From the NCBI RefSeq assembly GCF_000518165.1, contig NZ_JADB01000001.1:248001-312000 (forward strand): a DNA stretch of 64,000 bases, written 5' to 3'. This document shows, in pieces, positions 47,054 through 57,752 of this stretch (positions within the stretch are counted from its first letter, which is position 1; each line of letters starts with the position of its first letter). The position numbers were made by a program, and so were the translations under genes. This stretch comes from Bartonella elizabethae F9251 = ATCC 49927 (GTDB taxonomy: Bacteria > Pseudomonadota > Alphaproteobacteria > Rhizobiales > Rhizobiaceae). The notes under the pieces were generated by a model. That model saw only the letters and a list, made by a program, of their open reading frames with translations, was not told the DNA's origin and searched no databases.

Positions 47054-47191
47054 TTATATAACTTTAGAAAGATTATACCAATCGATGTTATCAAAAGTCT
47101 GTTTAAGCAGCAGTATCAGTAAGCCTTCAATAAAATTACGAGATTTGGCTTGAGGAAATGTAAGCTCTTGTAACTCAACAAAATTTTTGTC
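47054..47191 (-). pseudogene. C-terminal remnant of an unidentified protein
   Basis: A 45-codon frame on the minus strand reads FVELQELTFPQAKSRN, then FIEGLLILLLKQTF and ends in a natural-looking stop. Composition and phrasing look like real protein. Upstream DNA (to about 47,340) keeps codon-like texture but is interrupted by stops and frame changes. I could not name the family. Confidence 0.4.
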
Positions 47192-47724
47192 GTTTTCAAA
47201 TGGTGAACAAGCTCTTGTGTTCTATAGGTGCCACGAATTTTAAGATGTTATCCTATGGTCAATACGAACAAAGCATAAAATTTTTACCCTATTGAATAAT
47301 GTATTTAATAAGCTGAGGGGGCGTAGTTTTGGCATAGCAATTTGCACAGCTTATTGAGTAAGGCATCTTAATTTTTTTGACAAATCTAGCCATTTATCAG
47401 GATGGGTGCCTGATGTGGAACTAGGCTATTAGATTTGAGAGAGATAGGCAGTGTACCAGTAGATTTGATTTCCTAGAAGATTAGATTTCTATGAATTCGT
47501 ATCCCTGTTTTGGGGCTCCTTTTAAAGCGTATGTAATGGTTAGACTTGGTTTCAAACGAGGGAGCATATTTTTCTTCTTCACATTATTAAGATGTAATCG
47601 CCCTATGTTGAAAATCATGTATTTATTGAAGTTATTAGAAAAGAAGAGAATCAAGAAGGGGAGGGGATTTGGATAAAAATTTCCTCTTACAAGAATTTAT
47701 AAACGGATATCTTCAAGAGTTTTT
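47192..47724. other. Decayed or non-coding DNA before the HAD gene end
   Basis: Contains the damaged upstream part of the preceding remnant and a plus-strand 61-codon frame (47491-47676) without supporting features. No terminator is obvious for the HAD gene. Confidence 0.35.
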
Positions 47725-48420
47725 TTATAATAAATCGCGCCATACGGCCATTGCTTCTAAAACTTCTCCTAAATGAGCATGCTTTGCGATAACCGTTTCC
47801 GCACCAGCGTCTGCAAGCGCATTAGAGTGGCCAAGATAGCTATGGGAACCTCCCGTAAAGCCGATGACACGCATGCCTGCTGCTATGGCAGCATGGACAC
47901 CATGAAGTGAATCTTCTATAACGATTGTGTTTTGAGGCTCTACCTGTAATTGTTGTGCGGCAAAAAGAAAAACATCTGGGGCAGGTTTCGTTTTTTTTGT
48001 TCCAACTTCAGGTGCTGAAAATATTTTACCCTCAAAAAGGTCGTAAAGATTAACAGTGGTGAGCATCTCTTTTATGTCTACGCTCTTTGCATTAGAGCAG
48101 ATACAGTAGGGATAGCGTGTTTGAATCATTTCTACGGCTTCTCTTACATCATCAATCGCCCGTAATTCAGTTTTTATTTGTGTACGAAAAATATTGGTCA
48201 TCTGATCTATGAGATGAGCAGAAACTGGTTTTTCTGTTTCCTGTTCAACGTGTTTAAGAATATCGCGAAAGATAAGCCCTGCAAAACGCTCACTCAATTC
48301 TTCCGCTGATATTTCATATCCTGTTTGTTTGAGCAATTGAGATCCAATTTTTGCTGCAAGATATTCAGAATCGACGAGAACTCCGTCACAATCAAAAATA
48401 ATAAGATCTATCTGAGGCAT
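47725..48420 (-). CDS. HAD-superfamily phosphatase (beta-phosphoglucomutase/Gph-like)
   Basis: The 231-residue protein has the HAD motifs in order: DCDGVLVDSE (Asp10 nucleophile, Asp12), CSNAKS, the Lys-containing KKTKPAPDVFL and IEDSLHGVHAAIAAG. The helical cap between motifs I and II makes it subfamily IA, with phosphoglycolate phosphatase and beta-phosphoglucomutase as relatives. The substrate cannot be told from sequence. It is divergent from ccrM with about 320 bases between the starts. Confidence 0.9.
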   Translation of the reverse strand: MPQIDLIIFDCDGVLVDSEYLAAKIGSQLLKQTGYEISAEELSERFAGLIFRDILKHVEQETEKPVSAHLIDQMTNIFRTQIKTELRAIDDVREAVEMIQTRYPYCICSNAKSVDIKEMLTTVNLYDLFEGKIFSAPEVGTKKTKPAPDVFLFAAQQLQVEPQNTIVIEDSLHGVHAAIAAGMRVIGFTGGSHSYLGHSNALADAGAETVIAKHAHLGEVLEAMAVWRDLL

Positions 48421-48638
48421 AAGATATTCCTTTACATGTTATGAGATGGACAATTTTCATGACAACAATCTTAAGAGGACCTTATTTCATAAAAATACGC
48501 TTTGAAAACGATTTTTAATTCTTTTACAAAATAAAAGCTATGGGAACAGCATATTAAAAAAGTAAAATAAAGATTCATTTTTATGAAAGTTTTTTTTACT
48601 TAAAAAAAAATAAAAACGAATATCAATTTTGCAGAACT

Positions 48639-48653
48639 TTAACGATACGTTTA
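48639..48653 (+). promoter_or_regulatory. Candidate CtrA box upstream of ccrM
   Basis: TTAA-CGATACG-TTTA lies 92 bases before the ccrM start and differs at one base from the CtrA consensus TTAA-N7-TTAA. A GATTC (GANTC) site lies nearby at 48572-48576. CtrA control of ccrM and methylation feedback are known in Caulobacter and discussed for Brucella; here it is inference from sequence. Confidence 0.4.
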
Positions 48654-48693
48654 CTCTATTTTGTAAATATGGATTGGTAAAGCGGGCCTATAA

Positions 48694-49881
<1,188 letters not shown>

Positions 49882-49922
49882 ATGAAGATAATCGCTTCAT
49901 TCTATTGACCCCCAATGTGTAG

Positions 49923-49957
49923 ATGCCCTTAATTGAGAGAGACATAAGGGCATTTTA
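49923..49957 (+). terminator. Rho-independent terminator of ccrM
   Basis: ATGCCCTTA (49923-49931) and TAAGGGCAT (49945-49953) form a perfect 9-bp stem with a 13-base loop followed by TTTT. It lies 42 bases after the ccrM stop codon. Confidence 0.8.
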
Positions 49958-50270
49958 TGTCCTTTAAAGCGTTATTTATATGCTCGTTTTGCTTGCAAAG
50001 TTTTAAATGAGTGTTTTTTATATTTCTGTTAGAAGACATCAAAATGAAAAAGTTTCACTCTATGTTCTCATTTAAATGCCAAAACAATAAAATTTCAATA
50101 TAATTTTATAAAAATGGAATATCATATAAAAAGCCTCACTCAGAAGTTTAAAATCAAGAGTTTTTTTGAGGGAAGACTTAGATCTATAAAGTGCGTTCAA
50201 TATGTGATTTATAAAGATAATTTGCATTGTTCGACTTGAATTAGCTTCCCGAATATCATCAGATTTTTTC
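49958..50270. other. Spacer with a divergent frame at the remnant leader
   Basis: A 66-codon minus-strand frame (50272-50072) begins MKKSDDIRE at the leader of integrase remnant 6. The first residues resemble the divergent frame at 56553 (MRKSYDMRK). The rest differs, so the frame is probably not a gene, though the shared start is notable. Confidence 0.3.
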
Positions 50271-50500
50271 ATTTCAAACCTGTTTTATATTGAAACAATC
50301 AAAATCACTTGTTTGCACGTTATAAGCGGGGCTAATATAGGGGTAAAATTGCTAAAAAAGGACTAAAAGTACTACTTGTGAACTGTCTCAAGAGTTAAGG
50401 GCTGTAGACAAAACATTGGAGACGAATAAAGTGTGTGATGGGTAGCGGCTTGCTCCTTCACAGGAAAAAAGGATAGGGTCTGAAATTTAAATCTCAAATT
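50271..50500 (+). pseudogene. Integrase remnant 6 with conserved leader
   Basis: The leader carries CATTTCAAACCTGTTTTATA, then AATCAAAATC, TTGTTTGCACGTTATAA and GCGGGG, nearly the same as the copy at 56551. A GTG-started N-terminus (NCLKS, stop, GL) is followed by GSGLLLHRKKD, matching the GLFLYKRKDGG part of the integrase arm-binding domain. Nothing of the catalytic part remains. It lies between the convergent ends of ccrM and mutY. Confidence 0.65.
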
Positions 50501-50641
50501 TCTAAGCTTTTCTATCCCTTCTTAATTCTTATCTATAGCAAGAATTGTTCATTTCATTAAATTTTTCTTTTACAGAGGAAAAAATAATCGCTAGGGATAC
50601 AAAAGTCTCTGTTAACAAATATTTTTTACCAATAAGGACAG

Positions 50642-51700
50642 TCATTTAAATCTGAAAGAATTGGGAAGTGCTATGGAGATAGCTTTTTTCATAACAGTAG
50701 GGAGCGCTTCGTCGGCAAGATGTTGAATGTTGCACCACCAACCATTTTCACAATGTGTTTCATGAAGATCGTCAGTATAGTAAACATCAAGTTTTAGAGA
50801 AAAGTGAGTAAAAACATGGGTAATTTGTCCTTTGAATTGCCAATTGGCAGTAAAGGGTGCATTTTGAAGTCCATGTTCGTTGTTTATGCCAATATTATTT
50901 GGAATTTGGGTCATTCCGCCAAGGAGTTTTTGTGTCTGTCTTTTTTCTAAATAAATTTGTCTCTTTTTATTAAGGACCACAAAAGCAACACCTGTTTTTA
51001 AAGGGCGTTCTTTTTTAGGCACTTTGACTGGAAAAGCTTCTGTTTGTTGCATCTTTTCCGCTTTGCATAAACTTTGAAGAGGACAGATAAAACAAGATGG
51101 TTTGCGTGGCGTACAAATTGTTGCTCCCAAATCCATCATTGCTTGAGCAAAGTCGCCAGGACGATTTAAAGCAATAATTTTTTGTGTTTGTTCTTTAATT
51201 TCAGCTTTTGCTTTTGGTAATACTGAAGAGATAGCAAAAAGGCGGGTGATCACACGTTCGACGTTACCATCAACCACTGCTACAGGGTGGTTAAAAGCAA
51301 TTGCGGCAATGGCTGCAGCTGTATAATCTCCAATCCCCGCGAGCGTTCGTAAGGCTTTTACAGATTGTGGAAATTGTCCTGCGTAGTTTTCAATAAGCTG
51401 TTGTGCACATTTTTTAAGATTACGTGCGCGTGAATAATAACCAAGTCCAGCCCATGCTTTCATGATGTCATCTTGGGAGGCTTTTGCTAAAGAGGAAAGA
51501 TTAGGCCAAAGTTTCAGAAATTTTTTAAAATAAGGCTTAACAGTTTCAACGGTCGTTTGTTGAAGCATGATTTCAGAAAGCCAAACGTGATAAGGATCAG
51601 GACGGATACCTTGTTTTTGCTCTTCGGGGGTAATCCGCCATGGGAGATGTCGGTGATTTTGATCGTACCAAGAAAGGAGGTGCGAAGAAATTTCATACAT
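50642..51700 (-). CDS. mutY: Adenine DNA glycosylase
   Basis: This base-excision enzyme removes A paired with 8-oxoguanine. The 352 residues hold the catalytic Glu43 (SEIMLQQT), a helix-hairpin-helix LRTLAGIGDYTAAAIAA with Asp144 (VVDGNVERV), and the 4Fe-4S loop with Cys196, Cys203, Cys206 and Cys212. A C-terminal NUDIX-like domain recognises 8-oxoG. I chose the ATG at 51700, which gives the family N-terminus; the frame is open to 51748. It diverges from the DUF721 gene. Confidence 0.96.
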   Translation of the reverse strand: MYEISSHLLSWYDQNHRHLPWRITPEEQKQGIRPDPYHVWLSEIMLQQTTVETVKPYFKKFLKLWPNLSSLAKASQDDIMKAWAGLGYYSRARNLKKCAQQLIENYAGQFPQSVKALRTLAGIGDYTAAAIAAIAFNHPVAVVDGNVERVITRLFAISSVLPKAKAEIKEQTQKIIALNRPGDFAQAMMDLGATICTPRKPSCFICPLQSLCKAEKMQQTEAFPVKVPKKERPLKTGVAFVVLNKKRQIYLEKRQTQKLLGGMTQIPNNIGINNEHGLQNAPFTANWQFKGQITHVFTHFSLKLDVYYTDDLHETHCENGWWCNIQHLADEALPTVMKKAISIALPNSFRFK

Positions 51701-51910
51701 GATTGTTTTCAAGCATAGGGAGATATAAAATGCAAAAGAAAAAAGCATTTATTGGTTTATCCATGTTTTTTTGCTTCTGTATCTTTATTGTTGAGATTTT
51801 GGTGAGGAGAGAATTTCTATTTTGTTGATATTATGTAAATTGGAAAGGTAATAATTTTTAGATGAAACAAATGATTGTCATTGAGTAAACGGTTGAATAA
51901 TGATCTAAAA

Positions 51911-52411
51911 ATGAGAAAAAAACTCAAAAAGCATGCTTTTTATTCTCTTTCTGAGACGGTACTGAAAATACTTGATCCAGTTTTACGTAAACGGACAGGG
52001 CTTAATGTCGCGCTTATAGAGCATTGGCCACAAATTGCGGGCTATGATATCAGTAAACATACAATACCTCTTAAAATTATTTGGAAACGTCGCGCAGATC
52101 AAGAAGAAGTTTTCAAGCCTGCAACACTTGTTGTCGCATGTGAAGGATTTGCTGCGTTAAAGTTGATGCATGAAACAGAGGAATTGCTTCATAGAATTAA
52201 TGGATTTTTTGGCTATATTGCGATTGATCGCATCAAGGTTGAGCAAAGGAGTGTATCGATTTTTATGAATCATGGGCCTCTAAAGCCGACTTTGAGAGAA
52301 CAAGACAAAAAATACCTAGAAAAAATGCTCGAAGGAGTTGAAGATAAAAGCTTGCGCCAATCACTTTATAAACTTGGCTGTTGCATTTTTTCGGAAAAAA
52401 ATAATAAATAG
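51911..52411 (+). CDS. DUF721 (DciA-like) domain protein
   Basis: This protein of 166 residues (178 from a TTG at 51875) has the DUF721 core, with LKILDPVLRKRTGLNVALIEHWPQIAG and TLVVACEGFAALKLMHET. DciA proteins with this domain load the replicative helicase in bacteria without DnaC-type loaders. Many alphaproteobacterial members sit next to mutY and a DsbA-like gene, as here. Neither start has a good binding site. The helicase role is inferred from the family. Confidence 0.78.
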   Translation: MRKKLKKHAFYSLSETVLKILDPVLRKRTGLNVALIEHWPQIAGYDISKHTIPLKIIWKRRADQEEVFKPATLVVACEGFAALKLMHETEELLHRINGFFGYIAIDRIKVEQRSVSIFMNHGPLKPTLREQDKKYLEKMLEGVEDKSLRQSLYKLGCCIFSEKNNK

Positions 52412-52494
52412 CAAGATATTTTATATATTTTCCTTTAATATATGCAAAAGCATTGGATTCCTATTCGTTTAATAACAACAGAAAAGTATTATTT

Positions 52495-53151
52495 ATGGTA
52501 AAATATCGTTCTTTTTTATCTTTCGGAATAATTTTTCTCTTCATAACGATTGTACAAAACAGTGTAACAGTTGCTTTAGCGCGTGGTTCCAAACCTGTTG
52601 CAACGGTGGATATGGTTGAGCTTCTTCAATCGGGAAAAGTAAAGGATCGCTTTGAGGGAGAGGCGGATGCTCCAGTCATCATTGTTGAGTATGCTTCGTT
52701 GACATGTACGCATTGTGCGCATTTTTATAATGATATCCTTCCTCAAATTCGTAAAAAATATATCAAAACAGGCAAAGTGAAAATGATTTTTCGCGATTAT
52801 GCTTTTGATCCTCGGGCAACAGCAGGTTTTATGTTAGCACGATGTGCACCAGAAGATCGCTATTTTCCTTTGATAGAAGTTTTGTTTCAAAAACAAAATG
52901 AGTGGGTTTGGGTAAAAGATGCTCTGACACCGTTGAAAAAGATTAGCTTAATGGCGGGTTTTACAGATGAGAGTTTTACTGCGTGTTTGAAAAATCAGTC
53001 CATTTTAGATGAAGTGAATGCATCTTTTGAGCGTGGTAAAGAACTTGGTGTCACAGCAACACCTACTTTCTTTATCAATGGTGATAAATATGAAGGTGCC
53101 ATGAACGTAGACGAGTTTTTTTCGGTGATTGATGGTTATCTTAAAAATTGA
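52495..53151 (+). CDS. DsbA-family periplasmic thiol oxidoreductase
   Basis: The 218-residue protein has a signal peptide (SFLSFGIIFLFITIV...ALA) and a thioredoxin-like fold with the active site Cys71-Thr-His-Cys74 in SLTCTHCAHFY. The cis-Pro loop is GVTATPTFFING. This group, common in alphaproteobacteria, is close to BdbD/DsbA-like proteins and either oxidises or isomerises envelope disulfides. I chose the ATG at 52495; a start at 52453 would place 14 polar residues before the signal. It follows the DUF721 gene after about 80 bases. Confidence 0.92.
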   Translation: MVKYRSFLSFGIIFLFITIVQNSVTVALARGSKPVATVDMVELLQSGKVKDRFEGEADAPVIIVEYASLTCTHCAHFYNDILPQIRKKYIKTGKVKMIFRDYAFDPRATAGFMLARCAPEDRYFPLIEVLFQKQNEWVWVKDALTPLKKISLMAGFTDESFTACLKNQSILDEVNASFERGKELGVTATPTFFINGDKYEGAMNVDEFFSVIDGYLKN

Positions 53152-53341
53152 ATTTTAATCTTCCACAAGGGGGATAAGTGAGATGTGTGGTCATTTCTCT
53201 TTTGGAAGGATTGGTATTGTGTATTTATGAAGTGATTATGAAACGATATTTTTTGTTTTGCTGGTATTTAAATCAAATCATTGTTTTTAAATGAGCCTAG
53301 GTTAAATGGTGTTGTGATGCTGATATGGGAGGATTTGTATA

Positions 53342-56008
53342 ATGAAAAAATGGGTTTATAGTTTTGGAGATGGCAGCGCAGAAGGAAGTGCAAGCGAGCG
53401 TAATCTTCTGGGAGGTAAAGGCGCTAATTTGGCAGAAATGAGTAATCTTGGTTTGCCGGTACCACCTGGTTTTACTCTGACAACAGAAGTTTGTAATTTT
53501 TATTATGCCCATGACAAATCATATCCAGAAGAGCTACAGGAATCTGTTAAGAAAGCACTAAGACGCGTTGCTAAACAAACAGGACGTGAATTTGGGAATG
53601 AACAAAGACCGCTTTTGCTTTCTGTTCGTTCGGGGGCTCGAGCTTCTATGCCAGGGATGATGGATACAGTGCTGAATCTTGGCATGAATGATGAAACTGT
53701 CAAAGCGATTGCTTTACAAGCCAATAATGAACGTTTTGCTTATGATAGTTATCGGCGTTTTATCCAAATGTATTCTAACGTTGTTTTAGGCGTAGAGCAT
53801 TCATATTTTGAAGAGATTCTTGATGAAGCCAAAGCACACAATGGTTACACTGTTGATACAGAACTGACAGCAGATGATTGGAAGAATGTTATTATTTCTT
53901 ATAAAGCCTATGTTGAAGAAAAATTAGGGACCCCCTTTCCACAAGATCCTGAAGAACAGTTATGGGGGGCGATTGGAGCCGTTTTTTCAAGTTGGATGAC
54001 AGCACGTGCAGTTACTTATCGCCGTTTACATGGCATTCCTGAAAGTTGGGGAACGGCAGTGAATGTGCAAGCTATGGTTTTTGGGAATATGGGAGAAGAT
54101 TCGGCAACAGGTGTTGCTTTTACACGCAATCCATCGACAGGACAAAAAGAACTTTACGGTGAATTTTTAGTTAATGCGCAAGGAGAGGATGTTGTGGCGG
54201 GCATTCGAACGCCTCAAAATATTACAGAAAATGCGCGTATTGTTGCTGGTTCAAATAATCCATCTTTAGAAAAAATCATGCCTGAAGCTTTTTTGAAGTT
54301 ATGTCAGATAGCACAGAAACTTGAGCAGCATTATTGCGATATGCAAGATCTCGAGTTTACCATTGAAAAGGGTAAATTATGGATGCTGCAGACTCGTTCA
54401 GGAAAACGCACAGCACGTGCAGCTCTCAAGATGGCGATTGAAATGGTTGAGGAGGGATTAATAAGTTGCAAAGAGGCTGTGATGCGTATTGATGCAAAGT
54501 CACTTGATCAACTTTTGCACCCAACACTTGATCCCAAAGCAGAACGTTTTGTTATAGGACGTGGTTTACCGGCTTCTCCTGGAGCTGCAACGGGTGAAAT
54601 TGTTTTTACCTCAGAAGAGGCAGAAACAGCATCGGCAGAAGGGCGCAAAGTTATTTTGGTCCGCGTAGAAACAAGCCCAGAAGATATTCATGGGATGCAT
54701 GCTGCTGAAGGAATTTTAACAACGCGTGGCGGCATGACAAGCCATGCTGCTGTTGTGGCGCGGGGGATGGGAAAGCCATGTATTTCCGGTGCTGGCAGTG
54801 TGCGGATTGATTATAATACAAATACGCTGCTTGCTTCAGGAGAAAGCTTTAAAAAGGGTGATATTATCACAATTGATGGTGGAAGTGGGGAAATTTTCAA
54901 AGGCAAGGTTGCGATGTTACAACCTGAACTTTGCGGAGACTTTGCAAAGTTGATGGAATGGGCTGATGGCATGCGGCGTCTAAGAGTTCGTGCCAATGCT
55001 GAGACACCATCTGATGCTCGTATGGGGCGTTCTTTTGGTGCTGAAGGTATTGGTCTTTGCCGTACGGAGCATATGTTTTTTTCTGGTGAACGTATCGTTG
55101 CCATGCGTGAAATGATTTTAAGTCATGATGAAAGTGGACGTCGCAAAGCGTTAGACAAGCTTTTGCCAATGCAGCGTTCAGATTTTAGTGAATTGTTTGA
55201 AATTATGTGTGGTTTGCCTGTGACCATTCGCTTGCTTGATCCGCCACTCCATGAATTCTTACCAAAAACCGATGCAGAAATTCTTGAAGTTGCAAAAGCT
55301 ATGGGGGTTTCTGTGGAAGCGCTTGCTGAACGTGCACAGCAGTTGCACGAATTTAACCCTATGCTTGGATTACGAGGATGTCGTTTAGCCATTACTTATC
55401 CTGAAATTGCTGAAATGCAAGCGCGGGCGATTTTTGAAGCAGCAGCAGAAGCCGCCCAAAAATCTGGATCTCCTGTTATGCTTGAAATTATGGTGCCACT
55501 TATTGCGCTTAAATCTGAACTCGATTTTGTCAAAGCGCGTATTGATCAGGTTGCTTGCGAAGTGATGAAAGAAAAGGAAAGCACTATTCAGTATATGGTT
55601 GGGACGATGATTGAGCTTCCAAGAGCAGCGCTTCGAGCCGATGAAATTGCTGAAACGGCGGAGTTTTTTTCATTTGGAACAAACGATTTGACACAAACCA
55701 CTTTTGGAATTTCCCGTGATGATGCGGCTCCTTTTTTGGCAACCTATTTTCAGAAAGGCCTTTTAGAACAAGATCCTTTCGTATCTATTGACCGTGATGG
55801 TGTAGGAGAACTGGTTGCCATTGCTGCACAGCGTGGACGCTCAAAGCGTGCAAAAATAAAATTGGGAATTTGTGGTGAACATGGAGGTGATCCTGCTTCT
55901 ATTGCTTTATGTGAAGAAAATAACCTAGATTATGTTTCATGTTCTCCTTTTCGAGTTCCAATTGCACGTTTAGCGGCAGCGCAAGCTGCAATAGCAAAAA
56001 GTATATAA
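53342..56008 (+). CDS. ppdK: Pyruvate, phosphate dikinase
   Basis: This enzyme interconverts pyruvate and phosphoenolpyruvate using ATP and phosphate. The 888 residues comprise an N-terminal nucleotide-binding domain (LLGGKGANLAEMSNLGLPVPPGFT at the start), the phospho-histidine domain with His468 in GGMTSHAAVVARG, and a C-terminal PEP/pyruvate barrel ending with the CGEHGGDPAS loop. The length is normal. The gene stands alone after a 190-base spacer and is followed by a wide convergent gap that holds an integrase pseudogene. Confidence 0.97.
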   Translation: MKKWVYSFGDGSAEGSASERNLLGGKGANLAEMSNLGLPVPPGFTLTTEVCNFYYAHDKSYPEELQESVKKALRRVAKQTGREFGNEQRPLLLSVRSGARASMPGMMDTVLNLGMNDETVKAIALQANNERFAYDSYRRFIQMYSNVVLGVEHSYFEEILDEAKAHNGYTVDTELTADDWKNVIISYKAYVEEKLGTPFPQDPEEQLWGAIGAVFSSWMTARAVTYRRLHGIPESWGTAVNVQAMVFGNMGEDSATGVAFTRNPSTGQKELYGEFLVNAQGEDVVAGIRTPQNITENARIVAGSNNPSLEKIMPEAFLKLCQIAQKLEQHYCDMQDLEFTIEKGKLWMLQTRSGKRTARAALKMAIEMVEEGLISCKEAVMRIDAKSLDQLLHPTLDPKAERFVIGRGLPASPGAATGEIVFTSEEAETASAEGRKVILVRVETSPEDIHGMHAAEGILTTRGGMTSHAAVVARGMGKPCISGAGSVRIDYNTNTLLASGESFKKGDIITIDGGSGEIFKGKVAMLQPELCGDFAKLMEWADGMRRLRVRANAETPSDARMGRSFGAEGIGLCRTEHMFFSGERIVAMREMILSHDESGRRKALDKLLPMQRSDFSELFEIMCGLPVTIRLLDPPLHEFLPKTDAEILEVAKAMGVSVEALAERAQQLHEFNPMLGLRGCRLAITYPEIAEMQARAIFEAAAEAAQKSGSPVMLEIMVPLIALKSELDFVKARIDQVACEVMKEKESTIQYMVGTMIELPRAALRADEIAETAEFFSFGTNDLTQTTFGISRDDAAPFLATYFQKGLLEQDPFVSIDRDGVGELVAIAAQRGRSKRAKIKLGICGEHGGDPASIALCEENNLDYVSCSPFRVPIARLAAAQAAIAKSI

Positions 56009-56550
56009 TGGGTTAATATTTTTTATTGTATCGTTACCACTGAAATAAATTTTTATGTACATCCTTTTATTTTATTTCTTAAAGAAAATACAAAGCATTT
56101 CTAGAATCCCCTATAATTTATAGCATGTGAGAAAGTGTATTTTTGAGGGGGGGGTATGAAAGAAAATAGGAGGCAAGATAAAACAGGGTTATTATTAATA
56201 AGCTTTCAGTATGGACGGGACGCTTGATAGAGAGTTGGACGCTATTGTGCAGTTAATTTATGCATTTGCTTTTTAACAGCAGGAACGCCTCAAACAAAAC
56301 AGAATGCTTCAAACAAATGCATTTATTTTATACATTGATGGGCTGTTTTGAAAAAATGTTTCTTAACCCATTTCACGTCTGCACTTGTTGAATGGAATTA
56401 TCTAAGACTTCCTATCAGTTTATAAAATTCCCTGTGCACTGCCAGCTTTATGCTTATGAAGAAATATAAAAGTTATATAAAGTATTGATTATAAATATAA
56501 TTTATATATTTCTCATATTGAATATCCTTCCGCATATCATAAGATTTCCT
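56009..56550. other. Gap between ppdK and integrase pseudogene 7
   Basis: Contains short broken frames only. A 26-codon divergent frame starts at 56553 on the minus strand (MRKSYDMRKDIQYEKY). No terminator is clear for ppdK. Confidence 0.35.
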
Positions 56551-57625
56551 CATTTCAGCTTCTTTTATAATTGAAGCAATCAAAACTATGTTTCTTGCTC
56601 TTTATAAACGGGGAGAACTACGTAGATAAAAAAATAAAGCTAAGATATACCTTTTCATGAATCGTCCCAAGCACCAAAAGCTGTTGCAATATTGAAAGTA
56701 GGGACAGTGTGTAATGATGCCAGCTTTCTCCTTTACAAGCATAAAGATGATACTGCAAAGTGGAACTGCTATTGTATTATTTGCAGGTATTGTTGCAAAA
56801 TGGGCTTGGAGATTTTGAGAGATGTTTATTTCAAAGAAAACACCGTGAATGGCAAAGTATATTCCATTGGGGACGTTTTATTTTACATGAGGGGGTGGTG
56901 ATCCCAAAAAGACAGGTGATAAATAAAAGCGTGAGGCAATAGATAAGCTCCATTATTTAAAAGAAGACACGGGCTTTAACTGTCTTTGAAAGCCCGTAAA
57001 GTTAAATGAAAAGAAAATGACCAAGATGACAAATGATTTCTACTCTTAAAACTTTTATGTTCTGCCCAAATTAGGCTGTTTTCCTGTTTTCGAAAGATTA
57101 CACAAACAGAGATATACGTGGGTTGCACCCCTTTAGTATACAAAAGCGACAACAGTAGAGAAAGCGCTTTAGTTCTTATCTCAAACATGCTGTTGAATGT
57201 AGATTGAATATTGCTTGACAAGCAGCAACAAAAGCACAGACTTTTTTAGGAAACAACGCCATAAAATATAAAAATTTTCCAATCATGGATTAGAGAAATG
57301 TGCTGGCCTTTTAAAAATACTTTGCAAAACAACAGCCATAACACAACCAGCTTTTCGTCTCCTTATTCTTCAGCTGTTTGGACATATTCTTTGCGTTATA
57401 TTCACAAAAGCAAATTGACAGTAAATATGGATCATTTTTGGCTTGAGAATATGAAAGGAAGGTGTGATATGACAGCAGAATTTCGTGTCCCTTGACCATC
57501 AGAAGCAATAAAAATTTTAAAGTAAGTGCCTTTGCTTTCTTACAATGATTTCTTTTTTCTGCAACCGGTCGTGATCCCCTTGCGAGTAAATTATATGGCT
57601 CAATATGGAATATGTAAGAAAACTA
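56551..57625 (+). pseudogene. Integrase pseudogene 7, nearly full length
   Basis: This is the best preserved of the seven copies. The leader (CATTTCAGCTTC, AATCAAAACT, TTCTTGCTC, GGGGAGAACTA) is followed by an arm-binding segment (KVGTVCNDASFLLYKHKDD...KMGLE, from 56692). A damaged middle comes next. The catalytic region has PAFRLLILQLF (RLLILTA motif) near 57350 and MKGRCDMTAEFRVP then PSEAIKILK (the MKM..EHRVPLS.EAL.IL motif) at 57450-57520. A final segment ATGRDPLASKLYG lies near 57570. Stops and frameshifts occur throughout. It reads toward the convergent peptidoglycan-binding gene. Confidence 0.8.
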
Positions 57626-57752
57626 TTCTGATTATTTAATATAAAAGGGTTTACGGTAAAGAAATATTTTTGTATTCGGAGGCGTTAAACAAGAAAATGA
57701 TCAATTATCATTATAAATCAAGAGATTATTTTTATAATATAGACGATTAGCT

